The position numbers and the translations under genes are program-made. A model generated the notes under the pieces. The model made no database searches. It had not been told where the DNA came from and saw only the letters and a list, made by a program, of their open reading frames with translations. From Desulfobacteraceae bacterium (GTDB lineage Bacteria > Desulfobacterota > DSM-4660 > Desulfatiglandales > HGW-15), in contig RPPU01000220.1 of assembly GCA_003819975.1 (NCBI GenBank), positions 1 through 7,457 of the forward strand: a stretch of 7,457 nucleotides of DNA. The letters run 5' to 3'. Shown piece after piece: positions 1-5,569 of this stretch. Each line of letters begins with the position of its first letter. Position 1 is the first letter of the stretch.

Positions 1-10
1 GGCGTTTCAT
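1..10 (-). CDS. Start of a coupled downstream gene (partial, first codons only)
   Basis: An ATG at 10-8 on the minus strand overlaps the TGA stop (9-7) of the DUF364 gene as ATGA, the classic translational-coupling overlap. A full Shine-Dalgarno AAAGGAG lies at 24-18, seven bases ahead. Only Met-Lys-Arg can be read before the window ends, so the product cannot be named. It should form an operon with the DUF364 gene. Confidence 0.6.
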
Positions 11-900
11 GATTTTACTCCTTTGGGTTTCCAGATAACCTGATGATTTTGATAGGTCCGGAGGGTGAATTCCATGTCGATATCGTTCGCCATATCATAG
101 GCAAATCGGGCCGGATCTTTAACCCAGTGCGACAGGATGAAATCAATATTGTTTTTGAAGAACAGATCGGGAATCAGACCGGCGGTCGGCCCGTAGAGCC
201 CGACGGTTCTGGCGTGCGCGGTATAACTCATCAACTCGTCAAACGTGCGGTTGACCAGGGTGGAACCGGTGATCACCACCACATCGGATTTTTTGACAAC
301 GGCTTCATTTTCTTTTTCGCCGTGGATAAAGAGTCCTAGGGGTCCGTATTCGACGGTTTGACCGATGACGGTATTGATGAAGCTTTCGCGCGGCCGCATG
401 TCGGTCACATGCAGTTCTTTGCATTTCCCCAGCAGGGAACGAATTAATCCGCCGAAGCCGATCACGGTTACAATGTCCCGGGGAGTAATCAAGTCATTCA
501 GAAAATGGCGATTCTCGGCGGAAAGAAAACCTCTTTTGGCTAAAGCAGTCGGCGTCAGAAAGGGTTGCGAAAGGGCGCTCAGGGCGGCGAGGCCGATGGC
601 CCGCATGGGCAAGCTATCCGCATCCAGGTTGGCGGAAGCCACTTCCGTCAAGTTGCGGCCGATGAGGGTTTTCAGAACGGCAAGATCGAGATCGGGTTCC
701 GGAATATCGTAAACCTGATGTTTGCCGGTGAAATTGATGGCCATGCCGCATTGATGATCGGTTCCGATCAACACGGTCCATTGGGGCTTCAAACCGATAT
801 TCTGCAAAGCGCCGGGTTGCAAGCCTTCTTGTTTATATAAAAATTGAAGATAGGCAAGGGTCTCCCGGAGGATTTCATGCGCTTTTAATTTATCCGGCAT
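7..900 (-). CDS. DUF364/DUF4213 putative heavy-metal-chelation protein
   Basis: The 297-residue cytoplasmic protein has no signal peptide. The N-terminal part (about 1-100) fits the enolase-like DUF4213 domain. The C-terminal part (about 140-270) fits DUF364, a Rossmann-like domain: glycine-rich VTVIGFGG at 145-152, HVTDMRP at 164-170, and the characteristic stretch DVVVITGSTLVNRTFDEL at 206-223 followed by VGLYGPTAGLIPDLFF. Structural work on this family led to a proposed heavy-metal-chelation role; no reaction is established. The reading frame is open up to base 996, but ATG 900 is preferred. The 32 extra residues would be encoded by the AT-rich palindrome and candidate promoter, and a weak GGTG ribosome site lies 8 bases ahead of 900. 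The gene is divergent from an ABC importer and overlaps the next gene by four bases. It probably handles the imported metal or metal chelate, which is inference from context. Confidence 0.85.
   Translation of the reverse strand: MPDKLKAHEILRETLAYLQFLYKQEGLQPGALQNIGLKPQWTVLIGTDHQCGMAINFTGKHQVYDIPEPDLDLAVLKTLIGRNLTEVASANLDADSLPMRAIGLAALSALSQPFLTPTALAKRGFLSAENRHFLNDLITPRDIVTVIGFGGLIRSLLGKCKELHVTDMRPRESFINTVIGQTVEYGPLGLFIHGEKENEAVVKKSDVVVITGSTLVNRTFDELMSYTAHARTVGLYGPTAGLIPDLFFKNNIDFILSHWVKDPARFAYDMANDIDMEFTLRTYQNHQVIWKPKGVKS
18..24 (-). promoter_or_regulatory. Shine-Dalgarno for the coupled gene at the left edge
   Basis: AAAGGAG on the minus strand lies inside the last codons of the DUF364 gene, seven bases ahead of the ATG at 10-8. 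It is the best ribosome binding site in the window and the main evidence that a second minus-strand gene begins here. Confidence 0.6.
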
Positions 901-930
901 GCATTGTTCACCATTCTGAACTTTTTTAAC

Positions 931-956
931 ATCAAATTTAATATATAAAATTTGAT
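931..956. promoter_or_regulatory. AT-rich perfect dyad, candidate operator of the DUF364 gene
   Basis: ATCAAATTT at 931-939 is the exact reverse complement of AAATTTGAT at 948-956, with an 8-bp AT-only centre. The 26-bp dyad lies just downstream of the likely transcription start (near 960) of the DUF364 gene and 31 bp ahead of its ATG, where a repressor would block transcription. It could instead be an mRNA hairpin, but such an AT-rich stem would be weak. The regulator is unknown. Confidence 0.45.
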
Positions 957-966
957 ATATGCAGGG

Positions 967-996
967 TTGATAACAGAGGCCCGGCCAGGTTGTCAA
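967..996 (-). promoter_or_regulatory. Candidate sigma-70 promoter for the DUF364 gene
   Basis: Reading the minus strand, a consensus -35 TTGACA (996-991) is followed after 18 bases by TATCAA (972-967), which matches four of six -10 positions. The expected start near 960 gives a leader of about 60 bases containing the dyad at 931-956. Confidence 0.4.
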
Positions 997-1020
997 CGAG
1001 ATTCTTTGATTCGTCCGCTT

Positions 1021-1061
1021 GCCGAAAATTTCAAGAAATCACGTCAAATTCGGCTTTTTTT
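1021..1061 (+). terminator. Terminator-like hairpin in the divergent region
   Basis: GCCGAA (1021-1026) pairs with TTCGGC (1049-1054). After a two-base bulge, TTT (1029-1031) can also pair with AAA (1046-1048). A run of seven T follows (1055-1061), giving the layout of a rho-independent terminator read on the plus strand. No plus-strand gene lies upstream of it here, so it would end an antisense or small RNA, or insulate the importer promoter from leftward-origin transcripts. Confidence 0.35.
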
Positions 1062-1118
1062 AAAAACGGGACACGCCGCGGCCGCTGTGCCTATCCGCTT
1101 GGGAGGCATATATAGGCG

Positions 1119-1168
1119 TTGACAAAGAAGATGGGTTATGTCAGATAAGATAGGTTCTTATTGAGAAC
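1119..1168 (+). promoter_or_regulatory. Candidate promoter and dyad ahead of the importer genes
   Basis: TTGACA at 1119-1124 is a consensus -35 box, but the bases 16 to 21 positions further on (around 1141-1151) give only a poor -10. A short dyad, GTTCT-N5-AGAAC (1154-1168), sits where the transcription start or early transcript would be. If the promoter is real, the leader before the ATPase ATG is about 180 bases. Confidence 0.3.
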
Positions 1169-1343
1169 AGGTTGAAAAATACCAGGGGAAGTTCATTTGA
1201 ATGAAAATATTTTATCGATTCTGAAAAATAGGCGATCGCTTAAATACAAGTTTATAGGATCGTAAGCGGGTGATGATGCCTTCTTTCCCAGCGACCATTT
1301 TTTGTCGATATTTCCGAATTAAGAACTTAACCCGGAGCCGTTC

Positions 1344-2111
1344 ATGTTGACCGTGGAAGATCTCAGCTTTTCCTACCGGGAAAAACCGATATTAAGCGAA
1401 ATCGCTTTTAAGGTTCAAAGCGGGGTTATCCATGGGCTGCTGGGGCCGAATGCTTCCGGCAAAACCACGCTCTTGAAATTATTGAACGGCTTGCTGCAAC
1501 CGCAACAAGGCCGGGTGCTGACCGATGGGCGCGTAGTGGCGCGGCTTTCGCGCAAGGAGATCGCGGGATTCATGGCCATGGTGCCGCAGCAAACCACGGT
1601 CGTGTTCGCCTTCAGCGTCCTGCAAATGGTCATCATGGCCCGAGCCGCCAAACTGGGCATGCTGGGGGTTCCGTCCGGTCAGGACTATACGGAGGCGCGC
1701 CTGGCCTTAAAAGATCTGGGCGCGGAACATCTGGCCGACCGGCGGTTTAACGAACTGAGCGGCGGCGAGCGCCAGATGGTCCTGCTGGCGCGCGCGCTTT
1801 TTCAGGATCCCCGGATTTTGCTGCTCGACGAGCCCACGGCCCATCTGGATTTTAAAAATCAGTTTTTGATCCTGGACAAGATCCGGGAAGTGACGCGCCG
1901 CAAGCACTTGGCCACCCTGATCACCTTGCACGATCCCAACCTGGCGGCGCGCTATTGCGACCGGATGATTCTGCTGAAAGCGGGGCGCGTGCTGGGCGAC
2001 GGACCCGGCGAAACGGTTTTTACGCCGGCCATGCTGGAAGCAGTCTATGACTTGAAAGTACGGATCGAACATACGGCGGAAAACGGGAAAATGGTGATTC
2101 CGGTCAGATGA
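1344..2111 (+). CDS. FecE/BtuD-type ABC importer ATPase
   Basis: This 255-residue protein has the normal length for the ATPase of the iron-siderophore/haem/B12 importer class and would sit on the cytoplasmic face of the permease, powering uptake. All nucleotide-binding motifs are intact: Walker A GPNASGKTT at 34-42, Q-loop VPQQ at 80-83, signature LSGGE at 138-142, Walker B ILLLDEP at 158-164, D-loop AHLD at 166-169 and switch histidine 196 in LITLHD. The ATG at 1344 has GGAG six bases ahead. The gene leads the importer cluster and is followed by its partner permease after an unusually wide 164-bp gap that holds an inverted repeat. Subunits of this class are more often tightly packed or overlapping. 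Family assignment is secure; substrate is not readable from it. Confidence 0.93.
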   Translation: MLTVEDLSFSYREKPILSEIAFKVQSGVIHGLLGPNASGKTTLLKLLNGLLQPQQGRVLTDGRVVARLSRKEIAGFMAMVPQQTTVVFAFSVLQMVIMARAAKLGMLGVPSGQDYTEARLALKDLGAEHLADRRFNELSGGERQMVLLARALFQDPRILLLDEPTAHLDFKNQFLILDKIREVTRRKHLATLITLHDPNLAARYCDRMILLKAGRVLGDGPGETVFTPAMLEAVYDLKVRIEHTAENGKMVIPVR

Positions 2112-2117
2112 TTTTTC

Positions 2118-2188
2118 ACCACGAAGACACCAAGACACAAAGTCAAAGAAATGAATGAAAAATCTTAGTGTCTTGGAGTCTTAGTGGT
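2118..2188. repeat. 25-bp imperfect inverted repeat after the ATPase gene
   Basis: The left arm (2118-2142, beginning ACCACGAAGACACC) and right arm (2164-2188, ending CTTAGTGGT) are complementary at 22 of 25 positions around a 21-base AT-rich loop. It starts six bases after the ATPase stop. An RNA hairpin here could protect the upstream mRNA end or reduce read-through to the permease, but there is no following T-run. Both arms are built from the short unit AAGACAC, which suggests a dispersed repeat family. A two-copy ACGGTTR heptamer follows at 2191-2204. Confidence 0.75.
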
Positions 2189-2261
2189 AAACGGTTGACG
2201 GTTACGCGGTAAATAGTTTTTCAACGCCTATTCACGTCTGCTAATCTTTGGCGTATCAGGT

Positions 2262-2266
2262 AAAGG
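2262..2266 (+). promoter_or_regulatory. Ribosome site supporting the TTG start of the permease
   Basis: AAAGG lies nine bases ahead of TTG 2276. An in-frame TAA at 2261-2263 shows the reading frame cannot begin further upstream, and no ATG or GTG lies between, so the TTG is the earliest possible start. Confidence 0.5.
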
Positions 2267-2275
2267 TTATTCGCT

Positions 2276-3292
2276 TTGGAAAGAAGAACCAAACTCATTA
2301 TTGCCGCCGGCTTGGGATTGCTGTTGGTCAGCATGTTGCTGGCCCTTTGTCTGGGGCATTTTCGCATCGATATAAAGATGCTTTGGCAATATATTATTTC
2401 CGCGGTCCGCGGGGAGATCCCCTCTGATTTGCCGCCGCCGGTTATGGTGCTTTGGTCCGTGCGTCTCCCGCGCATTCTGATGGCGGTGCTGGTGGGCGCG
2501 GCCCTGTCCACGGCCGGTGCTGTTTTTCAAGGCCTTTTTCGCAATCCTTTGGTTTCGCCCGGCATCCTGGGGGTTACTTCCGGCGCCAGTTTTGGAGCGG
2601 CTTTGGCCATTATTACGATCGGCGATTCGGCTTTGGCCATTGAGCTCTTTGCTTTCAGCGGCGGTTTGGCGGCGGTTATCCTGGCTTACCAGATCGGCCG
2701 GCGCGGCGGCAATTCCGTGACCAGTTTGGTTCTGGCCGGCGTGATTGTTTCGGCTCTGTTCATGGCCGGGGTCGCTTTTCTGCAATTTAAGGCCGATCCC
2801 TATCTGCAGCTGCCGGCGATCGTTTTCTGGACCATGGGCAGTTTCAATAAAGTAATCTGGACCGACGCCCTGCGCGGCGCTATACTGATCTGCGGCGGTC
2901 TTCTCGGCATTTATCTGGTGCGCTGGTGGCTGAACCCCCTGGCTCTGGGCGATGAAGAGGCCCGGACTTTGGGCGTGGATGTGGGCAAAGCCCGCATCAT
3001 CTATATTCTGCTCGCCACTCTGATCGTGGCGGCGGCGATCGCTTCTTGCGGCAATATCGGCTGGGTGGGCCTGGTCGTGCCGCATATGGCCCGCTTGATA
3101 GTGGGTCCGGATCACGATGTCCTAATACCGTTCTCGGCCGTGCTGGGCGGGTTGTTTATGCTCTATATGGATACGCTCACGCGCACCTTGCCGGGCGGCG
3201 AAGTGCCGGTCGGGGTTTTGACCGCTTTTGTGGGCGCGCCGTTTTTTGCGTATTTGCTGATTAAGACTGAAAGCGGGACGTGGCAGAACTAA
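2276..3292 (+). CDS. FecCD/BtuC-type ABC importer permease
   Basis: This 338-residue polytopic inner-membrane protein has the length and motif order of the FecCD family, whose members have about ten membrane helices and form a homodimer around the transport path. Diagnostic blocks are SVRLPRILMAVLVGAALSTA (61-80), GAVFQGLFRNPLVSPGILGV (81-100), the LGVDVGKAR segment (232-240) before the ATPase-coupling region, GNIGWVGLVVPHMARLIVG (259-277) and a C-terminal GGEVPVGVLTAFVGAPFFAYLL (307-328). The start is TTG, because a stop lies 15 bases upstream in frame. It pairs with the ATPase at 1344-2111 and the binding protein at 4239-5321. A short tandem repeat begins directly after the TAA. The family includes carriers of ferric siderophores, haem, cobalamin and other metal chelates. 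The sequence does not choose among them. Confidence 0.93.
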   Translation: MERRTKLIIAAGLGLLLVSMLLALCLGHFRIDIKMLWQYIISAVRGEIPSDLPPPVMVLWSVRLPRILMAVLVGAALSTAGAVFQGLFRNPLVSPGILGVTSGASFGAALAIITIGDSALAIELFAFSGGLAAVILAYQIGRRGGNSVTSLVLAGVIVSALFMAGVAFLQFKADPYLQLPAIVFWTMGSFNKVIWTDALRGAILICGGLLGIYLVRWWLNPLALGDEEARTLGVDVGKARIIYILLATLIVAAAIASCGNIGWVGLVVPHMARLIVGPDHDVLIPFSAVLGGLFMLYMDTLTRTLPGGEVPVGVLTAFVGAPFFAYLLIKTESGTWQN

Positions 3293-3325
3293 GGTTAAAA
3301 GGTTCAGGGTTCACGGTTCACGGTT
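3293..3325 (+). repeat. GGTTCAC short tandem repeat directly after the permease stop
   Basis: Immediately after TAA (3290-3292) come GGTTAAAA, GGTTCAG, two copies of GGTTCAC and a final GGTT. The period is seven bases after the first unit. It is unlike the repeats in the neighbouring spacers. Confidence 0.7.
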
Positions 3326-3341
3326 GGCGAACGCTAAGTTT

Positions 3342-3347
3342 TATAAT
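3342..3347 (+). promoter_or_regulatory. TATAAT, possible internal -10 box
   Basis: A perfect TATAAT lies 82 bases ahead of the methyltransferase ATG. The only -35-like sequence at a tolerable distance is TTCACG (3317-3322, spacer 19), which belongs to the heptamer repeat. It may provide an internal promoter for the methyltransferase and binding-protein genes. The evidence is weak. Confidence 0.2.
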
Positions 3348-3408
3348 AGCTTTCGAAATAGGTTAAGGGAATAGATTGTGGGTATTGAGACTATAGGAAA
3401 ACTTTCAG

Positions 3409-3426
3409 ACAGGATTAACAGGCTAA
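3409..3426 (+). repeat. Two 9-bp ACAGG units overlapping the methyltransferase ribosome site
   Basis: ACAGGATTA (3409-3417) is followed by the related ACAGGCTAA (3418-3426). The AGG of the second unit (3420-3422) is the only Shine-Dalgarno-like sequence for ATG 3430, seven bases away. Two imperfect units are few, so a chance duplication is possible. Confidence 0.3.
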
Positions 3427-3429
3427 AAT

Positions 3430-4170
3430 ATGGTGAAACCGAATTTTAAAAAAGGGGTCAAATTCAGCCCCGACGGAGCCAAGGACTACGGTCAAGTAGC
3501 GGCCAAGATTTTCGCGCCGATTTATCCGGTGATCGCCGGGCAGATCAAGAAACGCTGCGGCATCAAGCAAGGGGTCTGCCTGGATATCGGCAGCGGGCCG
3601 GGCCATTTGGGTATGGCCATGACCCGCGGAACCCGGTTGAAAGTTTATGCCGTGGATTTTGCCTGGGAGATCCTCAAAATCGCCAAAAAGAACATTAAAG
3701 CCCGCGGCCTGGAGCAGAAAATCAAGCCGGTGTTGGCGGATGTACATCGCATTCCTTTTCAAAAGAATTCCGCGGCCCTCGTGGTGAGTCGCGGCTCCAT
3801 GCGGTTTTGGAAAAACAAGGTTTTGGCTTTCAAAGAGATCGTGCGGGTCTTGGAGCCGGGCGGCAAAGCGTATGTTGGCGGCGGGGCCGGCAACGCCAAA
3901 TTGGATGCGCAAATCGGAAAAGCAATGATGAAGCATCATCGCGCAGCCATGGTAAAACGGGGTCGACAAAAGGATAGTCGTCCTAAAAGAAAATACGGGA
4001 AAATGCACGAAAAGGTCTTCAAGAATATTTTGCGTAAGGCCGGTGCGGTGCGGTGCGACATCATCAACGACGATTCCGGGTTTTGGATTTATCTGGAGAA
4101 AAGAAGAAGAGTAGGGGAAAAGGGTTCAAGGGGTCGAGGGTCCAAGGGGCTAAGGGTGAAACCGATGTGA
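3430..4170 (+). CDS. Class I SAM-dependent methyltransferase
   Basis: The 246-residue cytoplasmic protein has a Rossmann-type methyltransferase core. Motif I VCLDIGSGPGHLG (49-61) binds S-adenosylmethionine. The acidic end of strand 2 is VYAVDFA (72-78), a further acidic motif is LADVHRIPF (102-110), and the post-motif segment VRVLEPGGKAYVGGG (138-152) is typical of the Methyltransf_11/25 group. The methyl acceptor is not predictable. From about residue 224 the protein becomes a basic, glycine-rich tail, and residues 229-244 are encoded by imperfect 8-bp repeats, so the native C-terminus was probably near 224. The stop codon lies in a second octamer array that continues to the start of the binding-protein gene. 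ATG 3430 has only a weak AGG. Its place between permease and binding protein suggests it modifies the imported ligand or a cofactor made with it; that is inference. Confidence 0.85.
   Translation: MVKPNFKKGVKFSPDGAKDYGQVAAKIFAPIYPVIAGQIKKRCGIKQGVCLDIGSGPGHLGMAMTRGTRLKVYAVDFAWEILKIAKKNIKARGLEQKIKPVLADVHRIPFQKNSAALVVSRGSMRFWKNKVLAFKEIVRVLEPGGKAYVGGGAGNAKLDAQIGKAMMKHHRAAMVKRGRQKDSRPKRKYGKMHEKVFKNILRKAGAVRCDIINDDSGFWIYLEKRRRVGEKGSRGRGSKGLRVKPM
4114..4161 (+). repeat. G-rich 8-bp repeats encoding the methyltransferase tail
   Basis: Six successive octamers of the form GGGKNNRA can be laid out in register, for example GGGTTCAA (4122-4129), GGGTCCAA (4138-4145) and GGGGCTAA (4146-4153). They lie inside the coding region and give residues 229-244. 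Four bases (4162-4165) separate them from the next octamer array, shifting the phase by half a unit. Confidence 0.6.
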
Positions 4171-4245
4171 GAACGTGAGAAGGTAAGAAGGTAAGAAGGT
4201 AAGAAGGTAAGAAGGTAAGAATGCGTGAGGGTGTGAATGTGAGAA
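4166..4245 (+). repeat. 80-bp octamer array joining one gene's stop to the next gene's start
   Basis: Ten 8-bp units run without a gap. There are TGTGAGAA and CGTGAGAA (4166-4181), five exact GGTAAGAA copies (4182-4221), then three diverged units ending in TGTGAGAA (4238-4245). The methyltransferase TGA (4168-4170) lies in the first unit. The GTG start of the binding protein (4239-4241) lies in the last. The alternative ATG (4221) straddles the end of the exact copies. Confidence 0.85.
4227..4231 (+). promoter_or_regulatory. Ribosome site favouring the GTG start of the binding protein
   Basis: GAGGG is seven bases ahead of GTG 4239 and is stronger than the AAGG (4212-4215) that would serve ATG 4221. 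The shorter protein also begins with a textbook signal peptide. Confidence 0.55.
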
Positions 4246-5321
4246 TAAAATTCGGTCATTGGGTCATAAGCGTATTGCTGGTCATGGCGCTGTCGGTCTT
4301 GCCCGGCCGGGCCGCGGATCAGAAGCCGGCTATGCGGACCATTACGGACCGGAACGGAAAAACGGTCCGGATTCCGGTCGAGCCGAAAAAAATCGCCTGT
4401 TTTTTCGGGCCCTCCTATGAAAAAGTTTTTTTGCTGGGCGCGGCCGATAGGGTCACGGTCATGTCCATTATCCAACCGCCCTGGTCGCAAAAGCTGAATC
4501 CCAAATTGAAGCAGATGCCCCGCATGGAATCTTACAGCGATCCGGATGTGGAAAGGATCCTGACCCTGGGAGTGGACCTGGTCTTCTATTGGCAGTGGCC
4601 CCAGCAAACCGAAAAAATGGCGGCAGCCGGCATTCCCGTGGTTTGTCCTTATGCCGCTTCCAATGCGGCGACCACCATCGAAGCCTTTTTGCAAAACAAT
4701 AAAGAAGAAATAAGATTTTACGGAGAAGTATTGGGTGAAAAGGCCAAGAAAATCGCCGAGGAGTATTGCGCCTATTATGACGCAAAGATCAGCCGGATTC
4801 TCAAGGTCACCTCCAAGATCCCGGAAGATAAAAGACCCAAGGTCTATTATGTGGGCGGACGCAATGTCTTCGCGACCCAGGGTCGTAATTCTCCGGGGCA
4901 GTGGTTGATCGAAATAGCCGGGGGCTCGTTTGTCACTAAAGACTTAAACGCGAATTTCGTGGACGCCTCCATGGAGCAGGTGATCGCCTGGAACCCGGAT
5001 GTGATTCTGATCGAAAGTTTCACGTCGCCGGACGCCATTTTGCGGGATCCGCGTTGGCAGTGCATTCAGGCGGTAAAGGACCGGAAAGTATTCGTCAATC
5101 CACAAGGGGTTTTTCTATGGGGTCACGGCAGCAGTGAAGCGGTTTTGTTCGTACTGTACCTGGCCAAATTGTTCCATCCGGATTTGTTCCGGGATATCGA
5201 TCTGACCCGGGAAGTCAAGGAGTATTATGCGGCATTCTATCATTATGTTTTAAGCGACGCGGACGTGGATCGGATCCTGAAGCATCTGCCGCCGGAGGGT
5301 TTTGAATTCGTGAAATATTGA
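4239..5321 (+). CDS. Periplasmic substrate-binding protein of the ABC importer
   Basis: From GTG 4239 the protein has 360 residues and begins with a signal peptide: basic MRIKF, a hydrophobic stretch (about 8-22) and probable cleavage around GRA-A (25-26). There is no lipobox cysteine, so it should be a soluble periplasmic protein rather than a lipoprotein. The body matches the Periplasmic_binding_2 family (FecB/BtuF class, two lobes joined by a rigid helix): TITDRNGKTVRIPVEPKKIA near 34-53, VERILTLGVDLVFYW (104-118), PKVYYVGGRNVFATQG (200-215), WLIEIAGGSFVTKDL (222-236), MEQVIAWNPDVILI (245-258) and WQCIQAVKDRKVFVNPQG (273-290). It would capture the ligand and deliver it to the permease. An alternative ATG at 4221 adds six residues. 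Ribosome site and start both lie within an octamer array, so unit number could affect expression. Metal, haem or chelate cannot be distinguished by eye. Confidence 0.9.
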   Translation: MRIKFGHWVISVLLVMALSVLPGRAADQKPAMRTITDRNGKTVRIPVEPKKIACFFGPSYEKVFLLGAADRVTVMSIIQPPWSQKLNPKLKQMPRMESYSDPDVERILTLGVDLVFYWQWPQQTEKMAAAGIPVVCPYAASNAATTIEAFLQNNKEEIRFYGEVLGEKAKKIAEEYCAYYDAKISRILKVTSKIPEDKRPKVYYVGGRNVFATQGRNSPGQWLIEIAGGSFVTKDLNANFVDASMEQVIAWNPDVILIESFTSPDAILRDPRWQCIQAVKDRKVFVNPQGVFLWGHGSSEAVLFVLYLAKLFHPDLFRDIDLTREVKEYYAAFYHYVLSDADVDRILKHLPPEGFEFVKY

Positions 5322-5330
5322 GGAATATTA

Positions 5331-5538
5331 ACCACGGAACACACGGAATAGAAAGAATAAACCACGGAACAATTTTAAGCAACACAAAATTGTGTACACA
5401 CGGAATACACGGAATGGAAAGAATAAACCACGGAACAATTTTAAGCAACACAAAATTGTGTACACACGGAATACACGGAATAGAAAAAAATGATTAAGAA
5501 TCGTTAATATTTTCCGTGTATTCCGTGTGTTCCGTGGT
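5331..5538. repeat. Large inverted-repeat element between the binding-protein and diheme genes
   Basis: ACCACGGAACACACGGAATA (5331-5350) is matched exactly in inverse orientation at 5519-5538. A nested 19-bp perfect inverted repeat pairs 5462-5480 with 5512-5530 around a 31-base loop. A further 19-bp segment present at 5352-5370 and 5418-5436 is inverted at 5529-5547. The right arm can therefore pair with several alternative left partners. It fills the spacer and starts nine bases after the binding-protein stop. It could be a dispersed palindromic repeat or a decayed non-coding mobile element; no transposase or target duplication is seen. Confidence 0.85.
5341..5486 (+). repeat. 66-bp tandem duplication
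   Basis: Bases 5341-5406 and 5407-5472 are identical except for A5350/G5416, and a 14-bp partial third copy follows (5473-5486). Each full unit contains a hairpin ACAATTTT-N9-AAAATTGT (first copy 5369-5376 with 5386-5393). Near-identity suggests a recent duplication, so length may vary between strains. Confidence 0.9.
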
Positions 5539-5559
5539 TTATTCTTTATTTTATAATGT

Positions 5560-5565
5560 GAGGTG
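5560..5565 (+). promoter_or_regulatory. Ribosome site fixing the start of the diheme gene
   Basis: GAGGTG precedes ATG 5570 with four bases between. It favours this start over the in-frame ATG at 5516, which lies in the inverted repeat and would add 18 repeat-encoded residues ahead of the membrane segment. Confidence 0.6.
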
Positions 5566-5569
5566 CTCT

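Larger units (their letters stand above)
901..1343. other. Divergent intergenic control region
   Basis: These 443 bp separate the DUF364 gene from the importer ATPase and contain no credible ORF. From left to right it holds an AT-rich dyad (931-956), a minus-strand promoter candidate (967-996), a terminator-like hairpin (1021-1061), a TTGACA on the plus strand (1119-1124), a dyad (1154-1168), a small stem CGCTTA/TAAGCG (1237-1242 with 1263-1268) and the ATPase ribosome site GGAG (1334-1337). I searched it by eye for cobalamin, molybdenum-cofactor and other common riboswitch signatures and recognised none. Confidence 0.6.

Noticed and set aside
901..996. N-terminal extension of the DUF364 protein to base 996
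   Set aside because: The extra codons run through the AT-rich dyad and candidate promoter, and the family-like sequence begins at the Met encoded at 900.
1169..1343. Cobalamin or molybdenum-cofactor riboswitch ahead of the importer
   Set aside because: No B12-box-like GCCACTG core or other aptamer signature could be found by eye; only simple stems are present.
2267..3115. Long minus-strand open frame opposite the permease
   Set aside because: The predicted protein is rich in His, Gln, Asn and Arg with no recognisable domain, typical of an antisense shadow of a GC-rich membrane-protein gene. The plus-strand frame is an unmistakable FecCD permease.
4166..4245. CRISPR-like repeat array (also 5341-5486 and 6766-6839)
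   Set aside because: The units are directly abutting, with no spacers between copies, and no cas gene is present.
5552..5557. Perfect TATAAT just before the diheme gene
   Set aside because: It lies 12 bases ahead of ATG 5570 with the ribosome site GAGGTG between. A start of transcription about seven bases downstream would remove that site, and no -35 box lies 17 bases upstream.
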